Shown: piece after piece, positions 49,175-58,509 of the stretch
Layout: each line of letters begins with the position of its first letter
Numbering within the stretch: the stretch's first letter is position 1
Origin: Aureimonas sp. AU4
GTDB lineage: Bacteria > Pseudomonadota > Alphaproteobacteria > Rhizobiales > Rhizobiaceae
Length of the DNA: 60,418 nucleotides
Direction of reading: 5' to 3'
Assembly (NCBI RefSeq): GCF_001463765.1
Contig: NZ_BBWK01000038.1
Location: 1-60,418, forward strand
The notes under the pieces: generated by a model
Seen by the model: only the letters and a program-made list of their open reading frames with translations
Database searches by the model: none
What the model was told of the DNA's origin: nothing
Program-made: the position numbers and the translations under genes

Positions 49175-50283
49175 CAGATTGCCTCCTCCAGAATGCCGGT
49201 CAGCGAAGGGTCGGCGCTCAAGGGCGTCGGCCGCTCCGGTCGTGTCTCGATCGCGATCGCGGCGCCCGTCTCGGCGGAGCGCCCGAAGGCTTCCATGACC
49301 TCGAGGACGTGGAGCGCCAGCGCGCCGCTCGCGCGGTGCGGGCGCTCCTGGCGGATCGCGCTCGCCATGTCGGCAAGGCCGATCGAGCGGTAGTTGCCGT
49401 CCGCGAAGGGCTCGGTGACCGCGACCTCCTCCCATTCCCCGCCCTTGCGCAGGAAGAGGGGCGTGCCGCCGAAATGGTTGGGATCGGGCACGGTGAGCGA
49501 GCCTTCGGTCCCGTACACTTCGAGCGGCAGATGCTTGTGGCCGGCGACGTCGAAGCTCATCGCCATCGTGACGACGGCGCCGTTCGCGAACTGCAGCGCG
49601 CCCGCGACATGGGTGGGAACCTCGACGTCGATCAGCTGGCCGCGGCGCGGCTCGCTTCCGATCGGCCGCTGCCGGCGCGGCTCGGGCGACAGGCCGACGA
49701 CGCGCGAGACGGGACCCAGCAGGTTCACGAGGTCGGTGATGTAGTAAGGGCCCATATCCAGCATCGGCCCGCCGCCCCGCTTGTAGTAGAAGTCGGGATC
49801 GGGGTGCCAGCGCTCGTGGCCGGGACACATGAAGACCGCGCTGCCGCCCACGGGTTGGCCGAGATGGCCCTCGTCCACGAAGCGCCGGGCGGCCTGGTGC
49901 GCGCCGCCGAGGAATGTGTCGGGCGCCGACCCCACCCGCAGGCCCCGGCGCTCGGCCTCCGCCGTCAGGCGCCGGGCGTCGCGGAAGTCGATGCCGAGCG
50001 GCTTCTCGCCATAGGCGTGCTTGCCGGCTTCGAGGATCCGCAGGCCCACCTCGACATGGGCGGCGGGGATGGTGAGGTTGAGGACGATCTCGATGGCGGG
50101 ATCGGCGAGGAGGTCCTCGACGCTTTTGGCGGGAATGCCGAACTCGGCGCCTCGCGCCTGCGCCGCCTCCGGCCGCTGGTCGGCCAGCGCCCGGATCGCG
50201 AGGACGGGAAAGCCGCGCGCGGCCTTGAGATAGGCGGCGCTGATGTTGCCGCAGCCGATGATGCCGATGCCGACGGGTCGCAT
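49174..50283 (-). CDS. Gfo/Idh/MocA-family oxidoreductase (ThuB-like)
   Basis: 369 aa. NAD(P) fold IGIIGCGNISAAYLKAARGF (GxGxxG/A) and the family motif AYGEKPLGIDFRDARRL with the catalytic EKP lysine (residue about 94). C-terminal part: GGGPMLDMGPYYITDLVNLL with the conserved Asp-Met-Gly-x-Tyr, and DVAGHKHLPLEVYGTEGSL. It probably oxidises a sugar C-3 hydroxyl or similar. Its neighbours ThuA and a sugar importer suggest oxidation of a disaccharide or polyol. 34 bp after the ROK regulator in the same direction. Confidence 0.92.
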   Translation of the reverse strand: MRPVGIGIIGCGNISAAYLKAARGFPVLAIRALADQRPEAAQARGAEFGIPAKSVEDLLADPAIEIVLNLTIPAAHVEVGLRILEAGKHAYGEKPLGIDFRDARRLTAEAERRGLRVGSAPDTFLGGAHQAARRFVDEGHLGQPVGGSAVFMCPGHERWHPDPDFYYKRGGGPMLDMGPYYITDLVNLLGPVSRVVGLSPEPRRQRPIGSEPRRGQLIDVEVPTHVAGALQFANGAVVTMAMSFDVAGHKHLPLEVYGTEGSLTVPDPNHFGGTPLFLRKGGEWEEVAVTEPFADGNYRSIGLADMASAIRQERPHRASGALALHVLEVMEAFGRSAETGAAIAIETRPERPTPLSADPSLTGILEEAI

Positions 50284-50317
50284 GGTGGATGATCCTCCCC
50301 AGATCGTTTCGCGTGTG

Positions 50318-51535
50318 TCAGGGGCGCGCTGCGGGGCGCGCGGGTCCTGTGGTGTTGAAGGGCGAGCCGTAGAGGTCGCGCAGCGCGACGGCGGCGGCGC
50401 CCCGGCCGAGGCGCTCGGGCTCTCCGGGCGGCTGGAAGACGAGTTCGGTGACGCCCATCAGCGGCTCGGCGACGGCCTCCGCGAAGGCGCGGGCGACCTC
50501 CCGCTCGAGGGCTGCGCCCAGATGCAGGAGCGATCCGGTCAGGACGATGCGGGGCGGGGCGAAGAGCGTCGCGATGTCGGCGGCGCTGATGCCGACCGCG
50601 CGGCCCGCCCGCTCCACCGCGCCGACGACCCCCGCCTCGCCGGGCGGCATCCGGTCGAGAACATGCCGGAGCCCGAGTCCCGCGCGGGCTGCGTCGCGCG
50701 AGGAGGGGTCGAGCTCGAGCTCGGCCAGGACCGCTCCCTCGGATGCGACGTCGAGAAGGCGCACGAGACGCCCGCACGGATCCGTGCCGATGACGAGGCC
50801 GCCGATATCGTGGCTGAGGCCGTGCGCGCCGCGAAAGAGCTGCCCGTCGTGGAGGATGCCGAGGCCGATCGCCTGCTCGAAGAGGATCAGGGCGAAGTCG
50901 TCGATGTCGCGGCAGCTGCCGAACCAATGCTCGGCGAGCGCGAGGGCCGCCGCATCGCTCTCGACCGCGACCGGCACGCCGAGGCGCGTCGACAGCGCCT
51001 CTCCGAACAGGACGTCGGCCTGCGTGAAGAGGGGCGTGCGCCGCACGAGGCCGGTCTTGGTCTCGACGATGCCGGGCAGGGTGGCGCAGACGCTGCTGAT
51101 CTCACTGAGCGTCAGCCCGGCCTCCACCACGACGCGGCGCACCGCGTCCTCGGCAAGGTCCGCCACGACCGGCACGGGCTGGCGCCGCACGCGCAGCGGC
51201 AGTTGCAGGCTTCCGATGACGTCGCCCCGGAAGTTGGTCGCGGTCGCGACGATGCCCTGCGGCCCGATCGCCAGGCCCACCACGCGCGCGGCATCGGGGT
51301 TGAGCTGCAGCATGACGCGGGGGCGCCCGCGCGCCGGCTCGTGGATGCCGCCGAGCGCCACCGGCTGGATGATGCCGTCCTCGATCAGGGAGCCCGTGAT
51401 GGCCGAGACCGTGGTGGAGGACAATTCCGCTTGCGCCGCGATCTCGACGCGCGAGATCATCCCGTGCCGACGCACGAGGTCGAGAATGCGAAAGCGGTTG
51501 ATCTCCCGCATCAGTTCGGGATCGCCGGTCTTCAT
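50318..51535 (-). CDS. ROK-family transcriptional regulator with degenerate zinc motif
   Basis: 405 aa from ATG 51535. N-terminal winged HTH (residues 10-75: ILDLVRRHGMISRVEIAAQA, LSSTTVSAITGSLIEDGII), then an actin-like ROK sugar-kinase domain (VGLAIGPQGIVATATNFRGD, ALFGSCRDIDDFALI reading EHWFGSCRDIDDFALILFEQ, GLSHDIGGLVIGTDPCG). The usual zinc motif CxCGxxGCxE is reduced to a single cysteine (DPCGRLVRLLD). Sugar binding normally releases DNA. It should control both this operon and the divergent sugar importer. The catalytic Asp of kinases is not evident. Confidence 0.9.
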   Translation of the reverse strand: MKTGDPELMREINRFRILDLVRRHGMISRVEIAAQAELSSTTVSAITGSLIEDGIIQPVALGGIHEPARGRPRVMLQLNPDAARVVGLAIGPQGIVATATNFRGDVIGSLQLPLRVRRQPVPVVADLAEDAVRRVVVEAGLTLSEISSVCATLPGIVETKTGLVRRTPLFTQADVLFGEALSTRLGVPVAVESDAAALALAEHWFGSCRDIDDFALILFEQAIGLGILHDGQLFRGAHGLSHDIGGLVIGTDPCGRLVRLLDVASEGAVLAELELDPSSRDAARAGLGLRHVLDRMPPGEAGVVGAVERAGRAVGISAADIATLFAPPRIVLTGSLLHLGAALEREVARAFAEAVAEPLMGVTELVFQPPGEPERLGRGAAAVALRDLYGSPFNTTGPARPAARP

Positions 51536-51546
51536 GCCCGAACCGT

Positions 51547-51571
51547 GATTAATTTCGGATCGCGGAAATAA
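51547..51571. promoter_or_regulatory. Operator-like palindrome ATTTC-N8-GAAAT near ROK start
   Basis: The sequence TTAATTTCGGATCGCGGAAATAA contains inverted ATTTC (51552-51556) and GAAAT (51565-51569) with further matches inside. This arrangement resembles operators of ROK repressors such as NagC and Mlc (AT-rich arms about a GC centre). It sits 17 bp upstream of the regulator's own start, suiting autoregulation. Confidence 0.45.
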
Positions 51572-51652
51572 GGCGTGGGGAGGCAGCCCTGTCAACGCCT
51601 TTGTTTCCTCTCAATCCAGCGAAGGTAAACGCATCTCGGTGTCGACCCGGCT

Positions 51653-51682
51653 TGACATGCGTAGCTCAACGCGCCCTATTTA
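51653..51682 (+). promoter_or_regulatory. Sigma-70-type promoter of the sugar importer operon
   Basis: A perfect -35 box TTGACA at 51653-51658 and a -10 TATTTA at 51677-51682, 18 bp apart. Transcription would start near 51690, giving a leader of about 40 bases before ATG 51729. Confidence 0.6.
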
Positions 51683-51701
51683 ATCCGCGAGGCGAAAAAA
51701 T
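51678..51701. promoter_or_regulatory. Imperfect palindrome over the importer promoter -10/start site
   Basis: ATTT (51678-51681) and AAAT (51698-51701) with inner TC/GA form a 24-bp imperfect palindrome covering the -10 box and predicted start point. A repressor bound here would block transcription; the ROK regulator encoded divergently is the obvious candidate. Confidence 0.35.
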
Positions 51702-51728
51702 GATGCGCCGGCGACGGGAGGAATGGGT

Positions 51729-53021
51729 ATGACGAAGGGCATCCGGACGCGCTTGGCGCGCTGTCTCACCGCGACCTGCCTGGCCGGAGCCACGCTGCTC
51801 CTGGCCGCGAGCGCTGAGGCCCAGACCACGGTCCGTCTCATGCACGTGGAAAGCAACCCCGCCTATGCGGCGATCTGGCGCCAGCTCGCCGACACGTACC
51901 AAGCCGAACATCCCGGCGTGACGGTAGAGCTGCAGTTCCTCGAGAACGAGGCCTTCAAGGCCAAGCTGCCGACGCTTCTCCAGAGCAACGACGCGCCCGA
52001 TCTCTTCTACAGCTGGACCGGCGGCGTCCTGAAGGCGCAGCGCGAGGCCGGCGCGGTGCAGGACCTGACCGCGCCCATGCAGGCCGACGGGGGCGCCTGG
52101 GCCAAGAGCTATCTGCCGGCGGCGGTGAACGGCGTCACCATCGACGACCAGGCGCTCTGCGTGCCGCTCAAGATGTCGATGGTCGGCTTCTTCTACAACA
52201 AGGCGCTGTTCCAGAAGGCCGGCGTCGACGCCGCGTCGATCCGCACATGGGACGACTTCATGGGCGCGGTCGGCAAGCTCAAGGCCGCCGGCATCACGCC
52301 GATCGCGGGCGGGGGCGGCGACAAGTGGCCGCTCCACTTCTACTGGTCCTATCTCGCGCTGCGCCTCGGCGGCGAGCCCGCCTTCGCGGCGGCCAAGGCC
52401 GGCGAGAACGGCGGCTTCACCGCCGCGCCCTTCGTGGAGGCCTTCGCAAAACTCAAGGAACTCGGCGCGGCCGAGCCCTTCCAGGCAGGCTATCTCGGCA
52501 CGCGCTGGCAGGACACGCTGGCGCTCTTCGGCGACGGTCGCGCCGCGATGCTCCTGACCTTCGACGATTCCGCCAACCGCCAGGCCAAGGCGGCCGCCGA
52601 CGGCAAGGGCATCCCGCGCGACCAACTCGGCACCTTCGCCTTCCCGATCGTGGACGGGGGCGCCGGGGCGCCCGAGGCGACCTTCGGCGGCGTCAACTGC
52701 TGGGCCGTCTCGCGCAATGCCAAGCCGGAAGCCCTCGACTTCGCCCGCTGGTTCACGAGCGAGACGGCCGAGAGGACCATGGCCGAGAACGGCATGCTGA
52801 TCCCGGCGGCCGCGGGTGCCGAAGCCGCGCTGACCGACCCGATCGTCAAGGGCTTCGCCGAGCAGCTGAAGCGTTCGCCCTTCCACCAGCTCTTCCTCGA
52901 CCAGGACCTCGGCCCCTCGGTCGGGCGCGTCGTCAACGACGTGACGGTCGAGGTCGTATCGGGACAGATGGAGCCCGAACAGGCCGCGCAGGAGATCCAG
53001 GACGCCTTCGAGCTGCAGTAG
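51729..53021 (+). CDS. Sugar ABC importer substrate-binding protein (family 1)
   Basis: 430 aa from ATG 51729 (GGGAGG seven bases upstream; ATG 51723 is too close). Signal peptide RLARCLTATCLAGATLLLAA, cleaved near AEA-QTT. Mature protein is MalE/UgpB-like: LMHVESNPAYAAIWRQLADT, LPTLLQSNDAPDLFYSWTGG, CVPLKMSMVGFFYNKALFQK, TWDDFMGAVGKLKAAGITPI. It binds a sugar or glycoside in the periplasm. First gene of the importer operon; a hairpin follows the stop. Ligand not predictable, but ThuA/ThuB-like neighbours suggest an alpha-glucoside or sugar alcohol. Confidence 0.93.
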   Translation: MTKGIRTRLARCLTATCLAGATLLLAASAEAQTTVRLMHVESNPAYAAIWRQLADTYQAEHPGVTVELQFLENEAFKAKLPTLLQSNDAPDLFYSWTGGVLKAQREAGAVQDLTAPMQADGGAWAKSYLPAAVNGVTIDDQALCVPLKMSMVGFFYNKALFQKAGVDAASIRTWDDFMGAVGKLKAAGITPIAGGGGDKWPLHFYWSYLALRLGGEPAFAAAKAGENGGFTAAPFVEAFAKLKELGAAEPFQAGYLGTRWQDTLALFGDGRAAMLLTFDDSANRQAKAAADGKGIPRDQLGTFAFPIVDGGAGAPEATFGGVNCWAVSRNAKPEALDFARWFTSETAERTMAENGMLIPAAAGAEAALTDPIVKGFAEQLKRSPFHQLFLDQDLGPSVGRVVNDVTVEVVSGQMEPEQAAQEIQDAFELQ

Positions 53022-53031
53022 CGGCCTGTCC

Positions 53032-53061
53032 GGCGGGGAGGGGCTGATGACCGTCCCCGCC
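53032..53061 (+). repeat. Intercistronic hairpin after the binding-protein gene
   Basis: Perfect 8-bp inverted repeat GGCGGGGA / TCCCCGCC with a 14-base loop in the 69-bp gap between binding-protein and permease genes. Such stems usually protect the upstream message or reduce read-through, giving more binding protein than permease. Confidence 0.5.
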
Positions 53062-53090
53062 TTCGATCCCAGATCCCCCCAGGAGGCGCC

Positions 53091-54038
53091 ATGACCGACG
53101 TGACCGGAGCGCTGCCGCGTGCGGCCAACCCGTTGAGCCCCGTCAAGCGGCGTCCCAGGGGCGCGCGCTACCGCAACATCGGCGGCGTCGTGCCGGTGCT
53201 GGTCCTGTTCCTGCCGCCGGCGCTGCTTCTCTTCACGCTCTTCGTGATCCTGCCGATGGGCGAGGCGGCCTGGTACTCGCTGTTCAACTGGAGCGGCTAC
53301 GGCTCCCCCGAGAACTTCGTGGGCACCCGCAACTTCGACGTGCTCTGGCGCAACGGCGCCTTCCGCACCGCGATCACCAACAACGTCCTCATCATCGTCG
53401 TCTCGCTCGCCCTCCAGCTGCCGCTGGCGCTGTGGCTGGCGACCCTCGTGTCGCATCGCATTCCCGGCGCGACCGCCTTTCGCCTCGTGTTCTTCCTGCC
53501 TTACGTGCTGGCGGACGTGGCGGCCGGCCTCATCTGGCGCTTCATCTACGACGGCGACTACGGGCTCGTCGCGTCGGTCGCGAGCCTCCTGGGCTTTGCT
53601 ACCCCATATGTCCTCGCCGACCGCGACTACGCGATCTACGCCGTCCTCGCGGTGGTCGTGTGGAAGTATTTCGGCTTCCACATGATGCTCTTCATCGCCG
53701 GGCTCCAGTCGATCGACAAGTCGCTCTACGAAGCGGCCGACCTCGACGGCGCGACACCGTGGCAGCGCTTCCGCTTCGTGACGCTGCCGCTGCTCTCGCC
53801 GACCATCCGCCTGTCGGTCTTCTTCTCGGTGATCGGCTCGCTGCAGCTCTTCGACATGATCATGCCGCTGACCGGCGGCGGCCCGTCCAACTCGACGCAG
53901 ACCATGGTGACCTTCCTCTACACCTACGGCGTCACGCGCATGCAGGTCGGCTTCGGCAGCGCGGTGGGCGTCGTGCTCTTCGTGATCTGCGTCACCCTCG
54001 CCTTCGGCTATCGACGGATCTTCATGCGCCATGACTGA
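53091..54038 (+). CDS. Sugar ABC importer permease, MalF/UgpA type
   Basis: 315 aa, six transmembrane helices; AGGAGG lies just upstream (ccaggaggcgcc before the ATG). After a basic N-terminus, helix 1 is VPVLVLFLPPALLLFTLFVI. The EAA loop is YEAADLDGATPWQRFRFVTL, complete. The motif MPLTGGGPSNSTQTMVTFLY near the end is typical of MalF-type sugar permeases. Overlaps the next permease by eight bases. Confidence 0.95.
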   Translation: MTDVTGALPRAANPLSPVKRRPRGARYRNIGGVVPVLVLFLPPALLLFTLFVILPMGEAAWYSLFNWSGYGSPENFVGTRNFDVLWRNGAFRTAITNNVLIIVVSLALQLPLALWLATLVSHRIPGATAFRLVFFLPYVLADVAAGLIWRFIYDGDYGLVASVASLLGFATPYVLADRDYAIYAVLAVVVWKYFGFHMMLFIAGLQSIDKSLYEAADLDGATPWQRFRFVTLPLLSPTIRLSVFFSVIGSLQLFDMIMPLTGGGPSNSTQTMVTFLYTYGVTRMQVGFGSAVGVVLFVICVTLAFGYRRIFMRHD

Positions 54039-54903
54039 CGCCGCGCTTTCCGAACCGACCTACCAGGAGAGCCGGCGCCGGCCGGGCTTCGTCAGCGGTC
54101 TCTATCTCTACGCCAGCCTGTTCCTGATGGCGGCCGTGGTGCTGGTGCCGCTGCTCACCACCGCGGTCGGCGGCTTCAAGAGCTTGGGGGACCTTCGCGT
54201 CAACCCGTTCGGCCTGCCGGCCGAATGGCAATGGGCGAACTACTGGGACATCCTGTCCTCGGGCCGCTACTGGCGCATGCTCGGCAACTCGTTCCTGATC
54301 GCCTCGCTCACCGTGGTGCTCACCGTCTCGGTCGCGGCCATGGCCGCCTTCGCGCTCGCCCATATCCGCTTCTTCGGCGCGGCCTTCCTGATGAACTATT
54401 TCCTGGTCGGGCTGATGTTCCCGATCGCCACCGCCATCCTGCCGCTCTTCATCCGCATCCGCGACCTCGGCCTCCTCGACACCTATCTCGGCGTCGTGCT
54501 GCCGCAGGTGGCCTTCGGCCTCGGCATGAGCATCCTTCTGTTCCGCAACTTCTTCCGCAACGTGCCGCGCGAGCTCTTCGACGCCGCCTTCGTGGACGGC
54601 TCGGGCTACATCCGCTTCTTCTGGTTCGTCACGCTGCCGCTCTCGCGCCCGATCCTGGCGACGGTCGCGATCGTGAGCTTCGTGAACAGCTGGAACAACT
54701 ACATCATGCCCCTCATCATGCTGAACAGCCAGGACAAGTTCCCCTGGCCGCTCGGCATCATGATCTACCAGGGCGAGTTCTCGACCGACTGGCAGCTCGT
54801 GCTCGCCTTCATCACGCTGACGATCGCCCCCACCGTGATCGTCTTCTTCGCCGCCCAGAAGCACATCGTCGCCGGCCTCACCGCCGGTGCTGTAAAGGGT
54901 TGA
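54031..54903 (+). CDS. Sugar ABC importer permease, MalG/UgpE type
   Basis: 290 aa, six transmembrane helices. Helix 1: [23 protein letters not shown] loop [20 protein letters not shown] (Asp-Ala-Ala start), and the MalG-type C-terminal part [20 protein letters not shown] with [20 protein letters not shown]. Pairs with the preceding permease to form the transport channel. Confidence 0.95.
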   Translation: MTDAALSEPTYQESRRRPGFVSGLYLYASLFLMAAVVLVPLLTTAVGGFKSLGDLRVNPFGLPAEWQWANYWDILSSGRYWRMLGNSFLIASLTVVLTVSVAAMAAFALAHIRFFGAAFLMNYFLVGLMFPIATAILPLFIRIRDLGLLDTYLGVVLPQVAFGLGMSILLFRNFFRNVPRELFDAAFVDGSGYIRFFWFVTLPLSRPILATVAIVSFVNSWNNYIMPLIMLNSQDKFPWPLGIMIYQGEFSTDWQLVLAFITLTIAPTVIVFFAAQKHIVAGLTAGAVKG

Positions 54904-54908
54904 CCGCC

Positions 54909-55988
<1,080 letters not shown>

Positions 55989-56004
55989 CGCCCGCCCGCG
56001 CGGG

Positions 56005-56676
56005 TCAGCCCAAGCCGAGAAGCTCGGCGAGGCCGTCGATGCCGTCCACCTTGTGCGTGGCGTAGCCGCTCGCCGCCGGCTCGTGGTCGCGCTCGACGAG
56101 AACGCGCGCGCCGAAGCGCAGGTCCGAGGCCGTCATCAGGTCGTAGCGGTGCGAGGATGAGCAGTGCATCACCTCCTCCGGCACCGCGCCGAGCGTGTCC
56201 AGCATGTATTCGAAGGCTCGGCAGCGCGGCTTGTAGGCGCCGGCCTCCTCGGCCGTGACGACGCGGTGGAAGGGCGCCTGCATCGCCTTGATCGAGGGTG
56301 GGATGAGGTCGATCATCGAGTTGGTAAGCCCGACTACGGGGATTTCGCGGGCGATGCGCGCCAGCGCGGGCACCACGTCGACGTGCGGCTTCCAGGTGGG
56401 TATGGCGCCGTAGAGCGTGTCGAGATCGGTCTCGCCGGTGTCGATGCCGTGCAGGCGCGCCGTGCGGGCGAGGGCATCGCCGATCACCTCGCGATAGGGC
56501 TTGAAGGCGCCCAGCACCTCGTCGAGGCGATAGGCCTTGAAGTCGGCGACGAAGCGATCCATCCGCCCGGCCGGAATTCGGTCGGCGAAGAGCTCGCGCG
56601 TCAGCGCCGCCATGCCGAAGCTGATCAGGGTGCCGTAGCAGTCGAAGGTGACGAAGCGGGGGGTGAAAGTCGGCAT
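56005..56676 (-). CDS. HAD-family hydrolase, haloacid dehalogenase type II-like
   Basis: 223 aa. Motif I FDCYGTLISFG (nucleophile Asp11), motif II GLTNSMIDLIPPSIKA with Thr/Asn, motif III lysine in AEEAGAYKPRCRAFEYML, and motif IV in HCSSSHRYDLMTASDLRFGA. The Ser-Ser-(S/H)-x-x-(D) final motif is typical of the type II (2-haloacid dehalogenase-like) group, but many members are phosphatases. Substrate unknown. Convergent with the sugar ATPase gene (16 bp, containing a CCCGCGCGGG self-complementary stretch). Confidence 0.85.
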   Translation of the reverse strand: MPTFTPRFVTFDCYGTLISFGMAALTRELFADRIPAGRMDRFVADFKAYRLDEVLGAFKPYREVIGDALARTARLHGIDTGETDLDTLYGAIPTWKPHVDVVPALARIAREIPVVGLTNSMIDLIPPSIKAMQAPFHRVVTAEEAGAYKPRCRAFEYMLDTLGAVPEEVMHCSSSHRYDLMTASDLRFGARVLVERDHEPAASGYATHKVDGIDGLAELLGLG

Positions 56677-56686
56677 CGGCTTGCCT

Positions 56687-57472
56687 TTAGCTATCGGCCT
56701 CGCCCCTGGCGAAGGGCAGGAAGTGGATGTGGGGCCGCCCGTGATGGGGCGAGGGCGCGACGCGCGCGTCGACCGCGAAGACCTCGCGCAGCAGGCTCTC
56801 CGTCAGCGTCTCGACAGGTGGTCCGTCGGCCACGACGCGGCCTCCGCTCAGCACCACGACCCGGTCGCAGAACAGGGCGGCATGGTTCAGGTCGTGCAGC
56901 GAGACGATGCAGGTCAGGTCGAGGCCGGCGACGAGCTGCAGGAGGCCGATCTGGTGGTGGACGTCGAGGTGGTTGGTCGGCTCGTCGAGGATCAGCTCGC
57001 TCGGCGTCTGGGCGAGCGCGCGCGCGATGTGGACGCGCTGCCGCTCGCCGCCCGACAGGCTCTGCCAGCGGTCGAAGCGCTTCTCCGCAAGGCCCGTTCG
57101 CGCTAGCGCGTCCGCGACCGCCGCCTCGTCGGCGGCGGTCCAGCCGGAAAAGGGCGAGCGGTGCGGAAAGCGGCCGAGCCGCACGACGTCGCAGACGCGC
57201 AGGTCCGCGTTGGTCGCCCCGTGCTGCTCGACGAAGGCGACGCGCCGGGCGAGGCGTCGTCGGCCGAGCACGCGCAGATCCTCGCCGTCCACCTCGACGC
57301 GGCCCTCGTCCGGCCGGCGCAGGCCCGCCAGGATGCGCAGGAGCGAGGTCTTGCCCGAGCCGTTCGGGCCGATCAGCCCGAGCACCCGGCCGGGCTCGGC
57401 CTCGAGCGACACGCGGTCGAGGACCTGCCGCTTTCCCGCCCGCCAGGAGATGCCTTGCGCGCGGATGCTCAT
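56687..57472 (-). CDS. ABC importer ATPase, FecE/BtuD/HmuV type
   Basis: 261 aa from ATG 57472 (ATGA overlap with the permease). Walker A GPNGSGKTSLLRILAGLRRP, signature LSGGERQRVHIARAL, Walker B ELILDEPTNHLDVHHQ, H-loop VSLHDLNHAALF. The ABC class (with Asn-His-Leu-Asp after Walker B) is that of iron-siderophore, haem and cobalamin importers. Ten bases before the HAD gene. Confidence 0.94.
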   Translation of the reverse strand: MSIRAQGISWRAGKRQVLDRVSLEAEPGRVLGLIGPNGSGKTSLLRILAGLRRPDEGRVEVDGEDLRVLGRRRLARRVAFVEQHGATNADLRVCDVVRLGRFPHRSPFSGWTAADEAAVADALARTGLAEKRFDRWQSLSGGERQRVHIARALAQTPSELILDEPTNHLDVHHQIGLLQLVAGLDLTCIVSLHDLNHAALFCDRVVVLSGGRVVADGPPVETLTESLLREVFAVDARVAPSPHHGRPHIHFLPFARGEADS

Positions 57473-58509
57473 GAGGCGCGCTGCAGGCGGTAGAGGATCA
57501 CCGAGAAGACCGGCACGCCGACCAGCGCGGTCACGACGCCGATCGGCAGGACCTGCTGGGGCACGAGGACGCGCGAGGCGATGTCGGCGAGAACCACGAA
57601 GATCGCGCCCGCCACCGCGCAGGCCGGGAGGAGCCGGCTGTGGACCGGACCCACCACGAAGCGCGCGGCATGGGGCACGACGAGCCCGACGAAGCCGATC
57701 GAGCCGACCATGCTGACGACGGTCGCCGTCATCACGGCGGTGAGTGCGAAGAAGCCGAGACGCGCCCGCCCGACATCGACGCCGAGCGCGGCGGCCGCCT
57801 CGTCGCCGAAGGCGAAGGCGTCGAGCACGCGGGCAAAGACGAGGCAGAGCGCGAGGCCGGCGCCCACCACCGCCGAGACCAGCGCGAATTCGGGCCATCG
57901 CACGCCGCCGAAGCTGCCGAGCAGCCAGAACATGACGTCGCGCGCCTGCTGCGCGTTGCCGGAGGTCGTGACGATGTAGGAGGTGGCGGCGTTGAAGAGC
58001 TGCGAGGCGGCGACGCCCGCCAGGATCGTGCGGTCCGCCCCGCCGCGCGTGCCGCTCGACAGGAGCGCGACGAAGAAGAAGGCGGCGAACGCGCCGAGGA
58101 ACGCCCCGGCCGAGAGCGACACCGCGCCCGCGCCGAGCCCCAGGATCACCACCGCGACCGCACCCGTCGAGGCGCCCGCCGAGATGCCGAGGACGTAGGG
58201 CTCGGCGAGCGGGTTGCGCAGGAGCGCCTGCATGATCGCGCCTGCGATCGCGAGGCCCGCGCCGCAGAAGGCCGCGACCAGCGCGCGGCTCAGCCGGTAG
58301 TCCCAGATCACCGTCTCGTGGATGCGGTTGAGCTCGGCCGCGGTCCAGCCGAGGCGGTTGGTCACCGCGAGCCAGGTGGTGGAAAGGGGGATCGGCAGGT
58401 CGCCGATGCCCACGCTCACCCCCACGGCCAAGGCCACCGCGCCGAGCGACAGGAGAAGGAGGCCCGCGAGCGAAGCCGTCCCCCGCCAGGGGCCGGATGC
58501 GAGGCTCAC
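57469..58509 (-). CDS. ABC importer permease, FecCD/BtuC type
   Basis: 346 aa from GTG 58509 (GTGA overlap with the binding-protein stop). Ten transmembrane helices. Family hallmarks: YRLSRALVAAFCGAGLAIAG (R-P/S-R), MQALLRNPLAEPYVLGISAG with Asn-Pro-Leu-Ala-x-P, and the coupling helix region GFVGLVVPHAARFVVG. It builds the channel for iron chelates, haem, cobalamin or a related ligand. Confidence 0.95.
   Translation of the reverse strand: MSLASGPWRGTASLAGLLLLSLGAVALAVGVSVGIGDLPIPLSTTWLAVTNRLGWTAAELNRIHETVIWDYRLSRALVAAFCGAGLAIAGAIMQALLRNPLAEPYVLGISAGASTGAVAVVILGLGAGAVSLSAGAFLGAFAAFFFVALLSSGTRGGADRTILAGVAASQLFNAATSYIVTTSGNAQQARDVMFWLLGSFGGVRWPEFALVSAVVGAGLALCLVFARVLDAFAFGDEAAAALGVDVGRARLGFFALTAVMTATVVSMVGSIGFVGLVVPHAARFVVGPVHSRLLPACAVAGAIFVVLADIASRVLVPQQVLPIGVVTALVGVPVFSVILYRLQRAS

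Noticed and set aside
51666-54032. Minus-strand open frame of 788 codons opposite the sugar binding protein and permease
   Set aside because: The plus strand has a promoter, a signal peptide and permease motifs; the minus product is a charged shadow.
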